From the NCBI GenBank assembly GCA_038503065.1, contig JBCAMK010000015.1, positions 1,736,001 through 1,800,000 on the forward strand: a stretch of 64,000 nucleotides of DNA, read 5' to 3'. Each line of letters starts with the position of its first letter. Position 1 is the first letter of the stretch. Shown here in pieces: positions 19,139-30,946 of this stretch. This DNA is from Paragyromitra xinjiangensis (Eukaryota > Ascomycota > Pezizomycetes > Pezizales > Discinaceae). The notes under the pieces were generated by a model. It worked only from the letters and a program-made list of their open reading frames with translations. It did not search any database and was not told where the DNA came from. Both the position numbers and the translations under genes were made by a program.

Positions 19139-22100
19139 ACTGGCTGAACAGAGACAGACGGAGCTGAGCGATCAGACACGGAAAGAGGGGTGGAGGCGAA
19201 GATCAATGACGGCGATTGGTTATGTAAGATGACGATACTGAGAAAGCGACCAGCGGGAGAACAACCGAGGGCTCGCAATTGACGAAAATAGAAGCACGAC
19301 CGATTGAGTGTACCTGACAACACAAGCAGCGGATGGGAAGGGGAGAAGCTTGAAGTGAGAGGGAGAAGATGGGAACGAGAGGAGAAGAGGAGGGAAGAAG
19401 GGGAAGAGAGAGTATGTAGTATAGGAGAGCACGCGATAAAGAGGTCGAGTCAAGTCGAGTCGAGCTGAGCGAGTTACCGAGCAAATTGTTAGAGAACAGG
19501 TAGAAACGAGACAGCTGGAGCTGTTCCAGAAAGGAAAAGAAAAGAAAAGAAAACAGCCCACACAAAAGCACACACGACAACCACGATAGAGTACAACGAA
19601 GCACGCCACGGACAGCAGGAGAGGTAACGATTCGAGGAGATCTCTCTACATGAAGATGGAGGAGAGGCTCTCAGTCGTGGAGAGTGGGCTACTCCGCCTC
19701 GATGGATTGATGATTAGATGGAACCAGAGGAGAAGAGGAGATACAGGGGAAGTCACAGGGGGAGAAGAGGAAGAGAGAGACAAGTCTCGAAAGGAGTGTG
19801 GAGAAGAGAGGGGCTCATGCCAAGACATCCACAGACATACATGTACCCTCTCTCCCGGTTGACTGCATCCTTGCACTTGCAGCTGTCTCCTCAGTCCACC
19901 GTTTGTTTACTGTGGAACACATGTGTGGTTGTTCTCTCCTCAGTCTAAAGCACAGCCCTAGCCATACGTGTAGAGTAGCTAGAGCAGGTACTCGATGCTC
20001 TACTCCACCCAGACTACTGCTAGGCGGCCCGTCACGGATCTCCAGCCTGCTCTTAAATCACTCCCATCGTACGATGCCTAGACTGACTCGGCGCCCAGCT
20101 GTCAGCTCCGCCCCGAATCACCTGATCGGTTTATCGGCAACTAGATAAGATATGATTAGATTAGATACGAGATCTGTGTGGCAACCCCCACCCTGTCCCA
20201 AATATAGCTCAGCGAGGTTATTATTCGTTTGAATTATTACTGCAGGCATTCTGCTCCAATGACAGGGCTGCCGCGCTGTTTAGTTTTGGCCTCTATTGAC
20301 GAGATAGTAATGCAGCCGCAGCAGATCACATTCTTCACAGATGATCACTCGGATACAAGAAAGAACACTTGATATCGAGTTCTGATGTGCCCTCCTTGAG
20401 ATACCAGTGCTCTTATGATACACACGGAACCTTAACCTATCTCCCCGTATTTATTCTTTGTCAAAGTACTGATCCATTCAACATTCCCCCCGCGGCTCGG
20501 AAGAAACCATCCCACATCATACAACTATCGACAGGGTGATAGATAGCACCTAAAACAAGACATCATTTCGTTTCCGCGGAGCAGTTAAAGTGATTCCTTT
20601 ATTTAAATAAAATTTACACTGATGGTCTAGTCAGTTCGAGACAACGTTCATCCCTGGTTCTTGCCTACCCATCTATCACAACCCTAACCCATAGAAACAA
20701 ATCGAAAATAACCAGGGGAAACTTAAAAAACCACAGCCACTTGATCCCTCCCATGAGCATCATCTGCAAAGAGTCGATCTAGCGAATGATCGTGAGCGAT
20801 TCTCCGCTTATCTGCTCCAGGATATCACGTACCAGCCACTGCATCCGGACCGAAAACCCACCATTTGGATATCTCCCCAAGCACAGCTTCCCTAAGACGG
20901 CCCAGCTCACTCGAAGCAGGTTCGGTTTCCAATCCTTTGACCACATGAATTGATCAAGGATCGAGGAAATAAAATCAAGGAAGCACCCGAGGTGATTCGA
21001 GCCAATCCTCAGGACATAACTGCAGCACGTTGTTCCCGATCTGTTCGGGGCTGAGCTGGAAAGAGCTCAGTTCTGGCAACACTTTGTTTTTAAATCCACA
21101 TTGACATCCGATGTGACGGCATGATTTTTCGGAGGGATTGTTTTAGGACAGAGGATCGCTTGTGGTCAAAGAAGTGGCGGCGTGTGTAGGTCAATCAATT
21201 CGGATGGGGGATTGCACCATTTACTTGGGTGGAATCGTTACCAGGTACTTTGCGTTTATCACTTTCTCATGGAAATTTCTGGAATTGGTGGATCGTAATG
21301 GACATCTTGGTATTTAAATTAATGAAGACAGATCTTAGAAGATCCCATTCCATCGAGTTCCATTGCTGTGATAATGCATCACATGAATACCACACAGCAA
21401 ACGAGGGCTGAATGAAACGACTTTCACATGGTTCCTGCATTTGCGATTTCCCCGCGTTTGTCTGTTCCAAGTAACGGTGGCTGGACGAGACGTCATGTGT
21501 TACACCGACGTCAGCCATCCGTCATTGGGCCAGCCAAGAGTTGAACTGTGGCTGGTGGCAACGGATCAATTGCTCGACAACTTGCTTGCAACATGGCATT
21601 CGTGCCTTGGAACCATGGTAGAGATGGTATTCTGCAGGTATCCCCACATTACGCATCCTAATTAATTAATCCACATATGATTCCCCCACTAGCCACATGT
21701 CCGACGTCATTCTATTATTCGTCTGTTTCGTCTACCTACATGTAATATCCTAAACTCCCCGTCTAGACACCATGCTGAAACTGCACCTTTGATCATCGCA
21801 GGCTTTACACTGCCCATGTGCTCATCATGACGTGCGGTCCTCTTCTAGTAGTAAAGCCACACCTGGTGGCTTGCGTCTACACCCCAGGATAGCCATACAC
21901 TATGACGATGGCCTGGGCGAGCATGATGTCAAGTGTCTTGAGAATTTCGTTTGCTATGCCGCTCGCCTTCTTCCAGGTTTTCTTTGGTCTAGTGCCTTTT
22001 CTTTGTGAGGTCGTTGAGGGAGCATATAAGGACTGGACTTTCCCCCTGTGGTCCACTTGACTTTCTTCAGTATCACACACTACAAACAATACCATTACCA

Positions 22101-22156
22101 ATAACAATCTCTTCAAACAATATCTTTTATTACTTTACGCATATCAATCTCCAAGC
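19139..22156. other. 3-kb intergenic region between divergent genes
   Basis: Contains the promoter and 5' UTR of the RING gene (a purine-rich plus strand at 19330-19560, i.e. pyrimidine-rich on the transcribed strand, common in fungal promoters) and the promoter of the repeat-protein gene. A telomere-like AACCCTAACCC lies at 20680-20690. I see no RNA gene and no supported ORF. Confidence 0.5.
22023..22030 (+). promoter_or_regulatory. TATA-like element of the repeat-protein gene
   Basis: CATATAAG lies about 130 bp upstream of the ATG at 22157. A CCCCT pentamer, the core of fungal stress-response elements, follows near 22045. One pentamer is weak evidence for stress regulation. Confidence 0.4.
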
Positions 22157-23875
22157 ATGAGCAATATCATCAACAAGGTTAAGGACGCCCTTTCTGGCGA
22201 TCACCACGATACTACTACTAGCAGTACCACTCATACCACACATACCAGCAATGCTGGACCTCACACCTCAAACACAGCCAATAAGGTCGATCGTAAGTTT
22301 TTGTCCAATTTTAAATTCCAACAGTTATAAAAATTGATCTAACACCTTATTCTAGCCCGTGTAGACTCAGACCGTGATCACCGTGGAGCATTCGGCACAT
22401 CGAACGCTGGCTACGGAACTGGAGCCACAGGATCCACAAACCACGGTCCACACAACTCAAATGCCATGAACAAGGCTGACCCTCGCTACGACTCTGACCT
22501 TGACCACCGTGGTGCCGGTACTGGTCTTACTGGCACTGGCACTACAGGGGGAGGATACGGCTCTACTCATACTGCCGGATCAACCAATTACGGTCCTCAC
22601 AACTCCAACGTGGCGAATAAGGCAGATCCTCGTGTCGATTCTGATCGTGACCATCGTGGAACCTATGGCGGCACTACTGGTACTACTGGTACTGGAACTT
22701 ATGGCGGTAATACTGGCACTACCGGTACTGGAACTTATGGAGGAAACACTTCCAGCAACTACGGCCCACATTCGTCGAACTTGGCAAACAAGCTTGATCC
22801 CCGTGTAGACTCAGATCTCGATAACCGTGGTACTACTACTCATGGAACCACTGGTGCTGGATACGGAACTGGTACCACTGGGTATGGGCACGAAACTGGC
22901 ATTACTGGCCATGGAACTGGTACCACTGGTCATGGACTTGGCACCACTGCTCTTGGAACTGGCACCACTGGTCATGGAACTGGCACCACTGGTCTCGGAG
23001 GTACTGGAGGATATGGTTCCACGCACAACGCTGGATCAACCAACTATGGTCCTCACAACTCGAACGCTGCCAACAAGCTCGATCCCCGTGTTGACTCTGA
23101 TCTTGACAACCGTGGAGCCTATGGCAATACCGGTACCGGCACTCACACTGGAACTGGTACCCACACAGGAACATACGGAGGAACTACTGGGTCTACCAAC
23201 TACGGGCCTCACAACTCCAACACCGCCAACAAGCTCGACCCCCGTATCGACTCCGACCTTGACAACCGCGGAGCCTACGGCAGCACAGGTACTCACACCG
23301 GAACCGGTGGCTACGGCACCGGCACTGGCACCCACGCCGGAAACCACACCGGCACTGGTGGCTACGGCACCACCCACACCGCCGGCTCCACCAACCACGG
23401 TCCCCACAACTCCAACGTTGCAAACAAAGCCGACCCACGCTACGACTCCGACCGCGACCACCGCGCCGCAGGCTACGGATCTTCCACCGGCACCACCGGC
23501 GCCAGCCACGGAATCCACGGTGCTGGCGGTCTTACCGGACCCGCACCAAACACCGCGGGCCCTCATAAGAGCGATATGTTGAACAAGCTTGACCCCCGTG
23601 TCGACTCTGACCTTGATGGCAGCAAGACCATGGGCGGTGATAAGACCTACGCCGGTGGAACTACAGGTGCTGGAAATACAGGTGCAGGAACTGGGACTCA
23701 CCATCTTCAGTAAGTTATTTTGTAGGCCTCCACTTACCCAGGCGCGCTTCTTGATGGTTTCCGAATGAAGCTAATAGTGAGCAGAGGGAAGGACAGGACA
23801 GATGCGGCGCAGGTTCCGCCGAGTGCTTTCAGGCAGAGTGGTGGGAATGCGGAGCAGCTGCATATGAATATGTAA
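22157..23875 (+). CDS. Hydrophilic disordered protein with eight GPHNSN-NK-DPR-DSD repeats
   Basis: Exons 22157-22292, 22356-23709 and 23785-23875; 526 residues. The start MSNIINKVKDALSG begins a short amphipathic helix. The rest is Gly/Thr/His-rich with eight copies of a module GPHNSN-xx-NK-x-DPR-x-DSD-x-D-RG about 23 residues long, separated by GTG/TGT-rich spacers of changing length. The long open frame ends at a TAA (23711-23713), but a GTAAGT donor at 23710 and acceptor at 23784 add a last exon encoding GKDRTDAAQVPPSAFRQ and ending HMNM, which fits a coding sequence better. No enzyme domain. Proteins of this composition occur in many ascomycetes and are often called stress or period-like, with no proven role. 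A hydration or desiccation-protectant role is conjecture. Confidence 0.8.
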
Positions 23876-24220
23876 AAGAGTTCTTTCTTAATGATGGGAT
23901 GATCTGTTTTTTAATGATCTTGGGTTTTTATTTTTGGAGTATGCATCTGAATGTATGGATAGTATTTGAGAGGATAGGAAAATTAGTTAGTTAATTTACT
24001 GGTTGTTGATGATACCTATTGTTCTCTCATTGTTCGTGAATCTTTACTTTGAGTCGCTTTTAACCATTGTTTCTATAGGATATGTACCCATAAAGGGTGT
24101 ATCGTGTTATCATTAACCAATTGCATGTCTAAAGATCATCCAAGGAAAACATGATGTTGCGGACACCAATACCACAGGGAGAGACGATAAGAACAGAAGC
24201 TGTAATTAGAAAGAAAACAT
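23876..24220. other. Short convergent intergenic stretch
   Basis: Shared 3' region of the repeat-protein gene and the NLR-like gene. AT-rich, with no ORF or repeat seen. Confidence 0.5.
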
Positions 24221-27200
24221 CTAGTTGTTGTGGAGGATCTGTGTCACTTCCCCGCGCTCCTCATGCTCATTGATCCACGAGCTGTCCTTAAACATAAATC
24301 TCAACCTCTCCACCTCACTACCCAAATCCGTAATCGCGTACAACCTCTTCAAATGGTAATAAGTAACCTCACATTCAACGTGATCAATCCCCATGATTAC
24401 GATGAATCCGTCCGCTGCTTCTTCTAGCAGTTGCTTCGCCTCCAAATACCTTTCTTGGATGATAAATGTCAGAGCAAGGCTTCGAAGACAAATCAAGGTG
24501 AATGCATGGTTTCTTCCGACGGTTTTTTCAAACCCCACGATGGATTCGACAAAGAGGCTTTCGGCTTCTAAGAGACGTTTGGTTTTGGTGTCATCGGTAG
24601 CACTGGTGGCATGATACTGCTTGACACAAACCTCTGCAAGCATGTACATGGCCCAAAGAGTTTCGTTGTCGCCTCTGCCGAGAATATTTCCTCTTTCCTC
24701 AACGACAATTCTCCACAACCTCTCAGCCTCATCTAGGTAACCCTGATCTCTCAAGTCGCGAGCGAGATCGAACATCGAGCTGAGGGTGTCTGGGTGTTTT
24801 GGACCCAGAATCTGATTCCTCAAGTCCAAGGCACGTCGGTTCCAGACTTCGGCTTCCTTTGACCTCCGAAGACACTTGTAAACATAGCCCAACGTGCTCA
24901 TAGCTTTCATGACGGCTGGGTCGTTTTCGCCGAAGGCTTTCTTTGCCGCCTCCACGGCTTGATGTCCCAGTGTGATGGCATGCGGAAGACCAGTCTTATC
25001 GTCTCGTCCCCGGTGGATGAAGTATCCGGTTGTTCGTTCCAACATCATTGCGAGGGATTTGCTGTCACTGACACCACATTCCATAGCGAGCTTCAGGCTG
25101 GAGAGAATATGAGGGAGATATTCATCATTCTTATCCCAATTCGTGAACGTTGAAGTCCAATGGAAGGGAATCTGATCATAAGCTGTCCAAACAAGAGACA
25201 CCGCCATTTCAGCCCACTTTTGCTGAATTGATACAGCGAGACGAAGTCGTGAGATCGCATGAAACAGATCGTGCATCCAGACGTTCCTTGGTTTACCGAC
25301 CCGCCGGATCAAGGAGACTGATTTAAGTTGAGCAAGGGTTGTTTCTAGTTGCAATTTATTCGATAGTAAGCTTTTGAGCTCTGGATCGTCCAGTCCTACA
25401 GAACCTTCACTGAGAATTGAAAGTGGAATCCCTTCAGGGTCGAGGAAGGCGAACAGACAGATAAGTTTTCCAACGCGGGGGTATTTCCCCTCTAGGGACG
25501 ATAGTGCAACTTCGAAAGTGTTCATTACCGATGCCGAGGAAGAAGAATGTTCCTCATTCCAAGCAAGGACCTAAAGGAGTTGTTAATTTAAGAGAGTAAC
25601 GGATGTTATTGAGACCAGAAGACTTGCCTCGGACTGGTTTTCCTGATACATTTCAAGATAGTCCTCCAAGCTACAGTCCATAATCCTCGCAAATGCGGCA
25701 GCTTGATCGATTGCAAGCGGAAGATTCCCCATATCCTTTACGATTTTTCTCGCAAGATCATTATCATGTGCCTTGTTTCCTGCTGTAGGACCAAAAGCAC
25801 GCAAAAATAGGTCACAGCTCTCGTCCGAGTTCATTTCAGTTAACTCAATAACGCGATCAGTCTCTCCACATAAATGCAAAGCCGCTCCTGATTTCCGAGT
25901 TGTGAAGAGCAAACTGCCATTTGAGCCCTGCGGGATGAAATCCAAGACCACCTTGAAGTCATCTGCGTCAACATTATCGATTACTAACAACCAATGGCGA
26001 TTGGTGTCTTCGACCAACCATCTCTTGACGGCTTGGACTTTAACATGCTGCTCTGGCCTAGACTTCTCGGGCAAGTTGAGCAATTCCGCAATCTCCTGGA
26101 AGCCATTGTTCAACTTCTCGTAGGTGGCACCAGACACCCAAAAGACATTGTCGAACTGGTCTTTGTTCACGGTTGAAAATTGTAGGGCCAACTGTGTTTT
26201 TCCGACACCAGGCATGCCAAATACAGCAGCCCGTTTCTGTGACAGTATCGGAGGAGACTTGGGCGATAGCAGTTGACCCAACCGAGTGCATTGATCATTG
26301 CGGCCGGTGAAATATGGACTAAGCAGGCCTGGGAGATTGGATATACCCTTGGTAGCCTGGGGATCGGCAGGTTGTGGGGTAATAGTGAGTTTCAGTCGCA
26401 TTTCTGATAGTTATTGTCAGTAAAACCAAGATCACTAGCCAGGACTTGAGTGCTTACCTTCGCGAAAGCGCTGTTGCTCATCCCGTTCCAATAAGGCCTC
26501 TGATATTCTCGTCATTTAGGTGATGTTCTTCTGGAAACTCCAATTGCACTGTACCTTTACGAAACTGCTCTTGTTTTTTCAACTCGATCTTCTGGGCTGG
26601 TATTTATTGTAGGTTTATTAGCAGGGATTTTTATTAAGCGCCCCCACCAAAGGTATCTCCTCCCGCCATGAGATCAAGGCAATGCAATCTTTCTCCCAAC
26701 GAAATTCCCTCATACCAAGAAACCAAAGAGCCCCCAAAAGAATACTCGCGACAACGAGGACGAGAATGACGTCCATTAGATCTTTTTGTTCGCTGGTTTC
26801 CTAGTAGGAGGGCCTCCAGCTGTACTGAAGCGGAGCTCAGCCGCTTTCATGCGAGATCAGACGGAATTGGGAGAATGTGCGCCAATCAACCCATCCAATC
26901 TCGAAAGGCATACCAGCAATAACCGATTAGGGATCAAGGCAACCTCACCTTTTTGAAAAGCATGAATATCAATCATGTGTGCAGCAATTGCCATTTTATC
27001 AACCTCGTCGCTGTGGACTTTCAGCCTTGCCGTCAATGCCCCGAATTCTTTGCTGAGGGAGCTCCAAAGCGAACGTCCCAAGATTGCTTCGCCACAAGTC
27101 AGAGGCAAACACAACAGATACATTTGATTACGAATACCAAAGCTGGAAACTTTGAACCTTGCGCGGTATATTGCGGATAAATTTTCCAAATCTAACCACT

Positions 27201-28227
27201 ATACCCGAGCGAAAAGTCAATGCGATCGGAACACTTACTAAACACAGTAGACTCATAGAGATTGATAGTAGAAATGCAGAATTCCATAATGTCTTTATAA
27301 ATCCTACACAGAGGTTCGGCCATCAAAAGCATCGAATCAGGTTGCTCGAACACCTTTGTGTACGTCTCGAACCTTGGTAAACTTTCACTGATGCCCTGCA
27401 AGACTTCGTAAATTCGGTCAAACGTATCAAAGATGTCGTTGGATATCTTGATAGACATGCTTTAGCAATACATCGAAGCATTTGAGAATCGCTGGGAAAG
27501 AGTTTAACATACTACTATCAGTATCCGGAAACCACCCCATATGAGATTTGCAATATCCGACCCTTGACACAAAACGTCTAGTGCTTGTCCGAATTTTTCA
27601 AGCCTCTGCAACCCAACCGCGATCTTTTCTAGAAAAAAAATATGTTTCTGCTTATCTGACTTTGCCTTAGCCCGAGATAGCTCGACTGTCTCTAACATAT
27701 CCTGCAAACAGGGTGCGCCAGCTAAGGGATCATATGTGCCGGACGGTAGGCGTTTCTGAGCGGCTGCACGAAGTTCGGTTGCTTTTCGCTCATACGTATC
27801 TTTGAGTAGCTGAATAGCGCCCGACGGGGCTTTTGATGATTGGGGGTTTCTTCGCAGATGTCAGCGGCGCATATGATAAATAGTTGGTTACTAACCTTCC
27901 TTTAGAGGTTGTGGTTTGACCTGGCACAGCCTTGGCCTGTGGAGCTCCAACCTGCACCGGCTTAACTGGTATGGGTTTGGGCTGAGAGGGATCGATTGTC
28001 GTAGGTTTAGCTGGCACAGTCTTCACTTGTAATGTCTCAGTTAATACTGATTGAACAGGAGTAGTAGTGACTCGAGGCGTTTTATCTTGAACAGTCCTGG
28101 CCTGTACCATAGGCTCCTCATGCACGACAGCCTCCTCCTGTGTAGGCCAGCAGCATAGAAGGAACTTCCCCAACCCTGAGCCAGAGCCATTACTCTTGCC
28201 GTTTGTGGGACCTCGTCTTTGGCTCAT
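24221..28227 (-). CDS. NLR-like STAND receptor: fungal N-terminal domain, NB-ARC, TPR
   Basis: Eight exons on the minus strand (27896-28227, 27513-27849, 27239-27446, 26949-27191, 26555-26596, 26458-26499, 25628-26403, 24221-25570) sum to 1109 residues. Residues 1-110 are a Pro/Thr/Val-rich low-complexity tail. Residues about 110-370 match the helical domain found at the N-terminus of many fungal NACHT/NB-ARC proteins (IANLIWGGFRIL, then LPRFETY). Two 42-nt exons encode charged helices. The NB-ARC domain has P-loop GMPGVGKT (464-471), Walker B LLVIDNVD (540-547) and GNLPLAID (about 627). Kinesin-light-chain-type TPRs follow (about 830-1060). Such proteins sense ligands through repeats and trigger responses, often regulated cell death in fungal incompatibility. 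The ligand and output are unknown. The last intron uses a GC donor (25627). Confidence 0.88.
26597..26948 (-). other. Long NLR intron holding a transmembrane-like open frame
   Basis: This 352-bp intron is five to seven times the size of its neighbours. On the coding strand a splice-acceptor-like CTACTAG is followed by an open frame (about 26790 down to 26620) encoding ETSEQKDLMD, then a hydrophobic helix VILVLVVASILLGALWFLG, then about 30 residues and a stop. It could be an alternative last exon giving a short membrane-anchored product of the N-terminal domain, or chance. It is left out of the main model because splicing past it keeps the NB-ARC frame. Confidence 0.3.
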
Positions 28228-30946
28228 CCCTCAGCGCTTGCCCGTATAATATAGATACAATCCTCCTCTGCCAACTCCAAGTGTATAAAGCAAGATCTTT
28301 GAAGGAATCTTGCCCAGAGCCTCGTGTCCTTGTGCGTGTCTGCTGTGAAGTGGAAATATCAACTTTCTAGAAACAAATACAAATAAGATACTTCATAAAG
28401 GATGTAATTTCGAAGGAAGAAAAAGATCTTCATGAGATAGCGCATGCAGAGAATAAGCGGGAACAGAGAAGGTTTTGTAGTGCCGTGGAACCCGATGTAG
28501 GTGCGCAGCACTTAACAGAGTAACTAAGCCAGATATTATAAGAAATCCATACCTCCACTTGATATTAAGTGCTTCTACCCCACTTGGCGTACCCTTATTA
28601 GATACCTACAGGGGATTATGCCAACGAGATACCGAGTCTCCATCTGCCAAAAAACCCAATTCGTCAAAGTCTAGCGAGTCTAGCCATCCATATATAATTA
28701 AGCAGTCTATTCCTCGGACCAGAGGAGGCGTGGTATCGCTCCGATTCTCATGTAAACACTGTGAAAAGCGCGCCCCTCATCCGGTGAGATCTCATATGAG
28801 TCATTCAAATAGAAGTACCGATGGACAGCAGGTGCCATAATACCGTAGCTTTTCTAACCAAACGCACCACCACCAAGCCTCTAAGCACCTAAACATAACG
28901 CAATCCCGGTGAGCAGTCGCACTGCAGCCCTGGAACGTCTCTACCACCTGTCAAAACATGATATTTCTCTTTCCATTTTACTCCATAGGCGAGTTTAACA
29001 CCGATCAGTCTCGATCCGATTGACGAGAGGACGTAGAAGCACAGAATCATGCCCCTTTGCTATCCCTGTCGTTCCTACTTCGGCAAGATAGACTATGTCT
29101 TGCATTTCACATATCATTTTCCCCAGACAGACTGAGCTATTGTATCCCACACAATGTCACTACCATACCTAATTTACCCAGACACCAACCAAAGACTCAA
29201 GTCTAGCTACTCTCATTTTGCCACAGACATATCTATTGCCTTAAGGCTGTCGTCTACAAAAAACTTAGACCTCGCGTGATCGTATATCACAGTAAATGCA
29301 GTAGCGCAGTCGTAATGTTATACTCGTCATCTGAAAGTCTCCCTGGCACCTGGGTCCTGCAGAAAAAGTAATTTCATGGGACCTAAAGCCACCAGTTTCA
29401 TCTTGACCCTGGTCGCGTTCCTAAAAGAGCTCAGCACAACTGTCCGGTTACTCACCGTTCGGCGTCAACGTTTCGTAGATACACTAGACGGATGAATGAA
29501 TAGGCCAAATCTTACGACAAAAGTACATATATATCAATAAATGTTGATGCCGGCCAGATAAACTTTGCTTGACTAATTTTCGAGTGTGTGGGGAAAGGGG
29601 TAGTGCTCGAGTGGTAGATCTCCATCTTTGGGGATGAGGCGAACGGGGGCGGAACCGCCAAAATTTAGGTAACTTAGGCACTCTGCTATCAGGTGCAGCA
29701 CCAGCCTATTTGCTCCTGATGCTCCAAATAGGGGCTTCCTGCTTGTGAGAACTTGTTGTAGTACCCGCATCCCAGGGGTTAAAACACTTACCGATTTAAA
29801 CCTCGTTTTGCCAATCTAAAACCTCGTTCGCGGGATATATTCATACACTACTTTAAATCACTGAATCAGAATAGTAATCTGATCAGTCGCCGAGGATCAA
29901 AAACACAGAAATTTAGTACTCATTATTATATGACTTGTATCTGTCGTACCGAGTTGTCTCTTGTCTGTGACCAATATCCAACGAACGCCCAGATACGATA
30001 TAAAAGTCGACCGCCCCGCGCCTTTCGCCACCATAACCTGACGAACAAACCACTCAGCATATCCCAAGTCATACTCCTAAGACCACCTCTTCGTCGTATC
30101 ACACATATTATCCGAATGTGTGCGTCCTTCACGCCTTTTTCATGAGCTAGACTTGAACTCCTGCCGTGATCAAAAACGTTAACAGTATTCGATGCAGACC
30201 CCAAACAAACCCTAAGAAATAGCGACAACGAGATCGCCAAAAGTACGCACCGTGAGGACGTTTATTTGAAAGGCATCACAAAGTACCTACAATATCCCCC
30301 TGTTCCCAACACCCTGGACCGGAAAAACAAACGATCAAAATGATCAGTTCGAATTCCCCGCGGAGACCACTCGTGAATCCTTGGCTATCTTGGCTGTGAG
30401 TGGGGAAAACTGAAACAACTAGAAATTCGGTTTGGTGCACCCTGCGAAACCCCCAAACGACCACCTCTATGCTATGGTTCATAAACACTCCCCTGACAAA
30501 GTCAACCGGGGAAGCTTGGTCCCATCGTAGCACAGAAAGAAACTCCTCAGTGTCACACAAACGATCCATCCACATTTCGCGATCTCAGAGGCTCGCAAAG
30601 GAGATTCTGGATGGACCTGACCTGTTTAACCCCAAGCCTAACCCTTACCGGTCACGTGTAAAAATAATTATAAGAATAAGAAGTGGCGAGTTTATTCGGT
30701 TGAAAAGAAAAGGTTAATGACAGCTTAAAACATCTCAGCTAACAAAAATTATCCGTGGAAATACATATATCCAATCCCACTGTGAGCCCAATTGCCCAAA
30801 TTCCACCAAGCTTCCCAACCACCAGGATGCGCTATATAATTCCGAGTGAGATTATATGATGCATAACTAATGAGAAATGTCATTTCAATCGATCAATGGA
30901 ATTCCCAAATGGTCCCAGCAGACTAAATTCGAGTTCAATTAGCTTC
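28228..30946. other. 2.7-kb intergenic region
   Basis: Upstream of the NLR-like gene and downstream of the flavoprotein gene. Only short unconserved open frames. No tRNA fold, repeat array or element ends were found. CTAACCC occurs once near 30640 as a partial telomere-like motif. Confidence 0.5.

Noticed and set aside
22827..23704. Long ORFs in other frames and strand of the repeat-protein gene
   Set aside because: They are shadows of the repetitive Gly/Thr codons. Only the frame with GPHNSN modules has sensible introns.
30120..30175. tRNA-like GAGCTAGACTTGAACTCC on the plus strand
   Set aside because: The putative T stem does not pair and no A box is found at the right distance.
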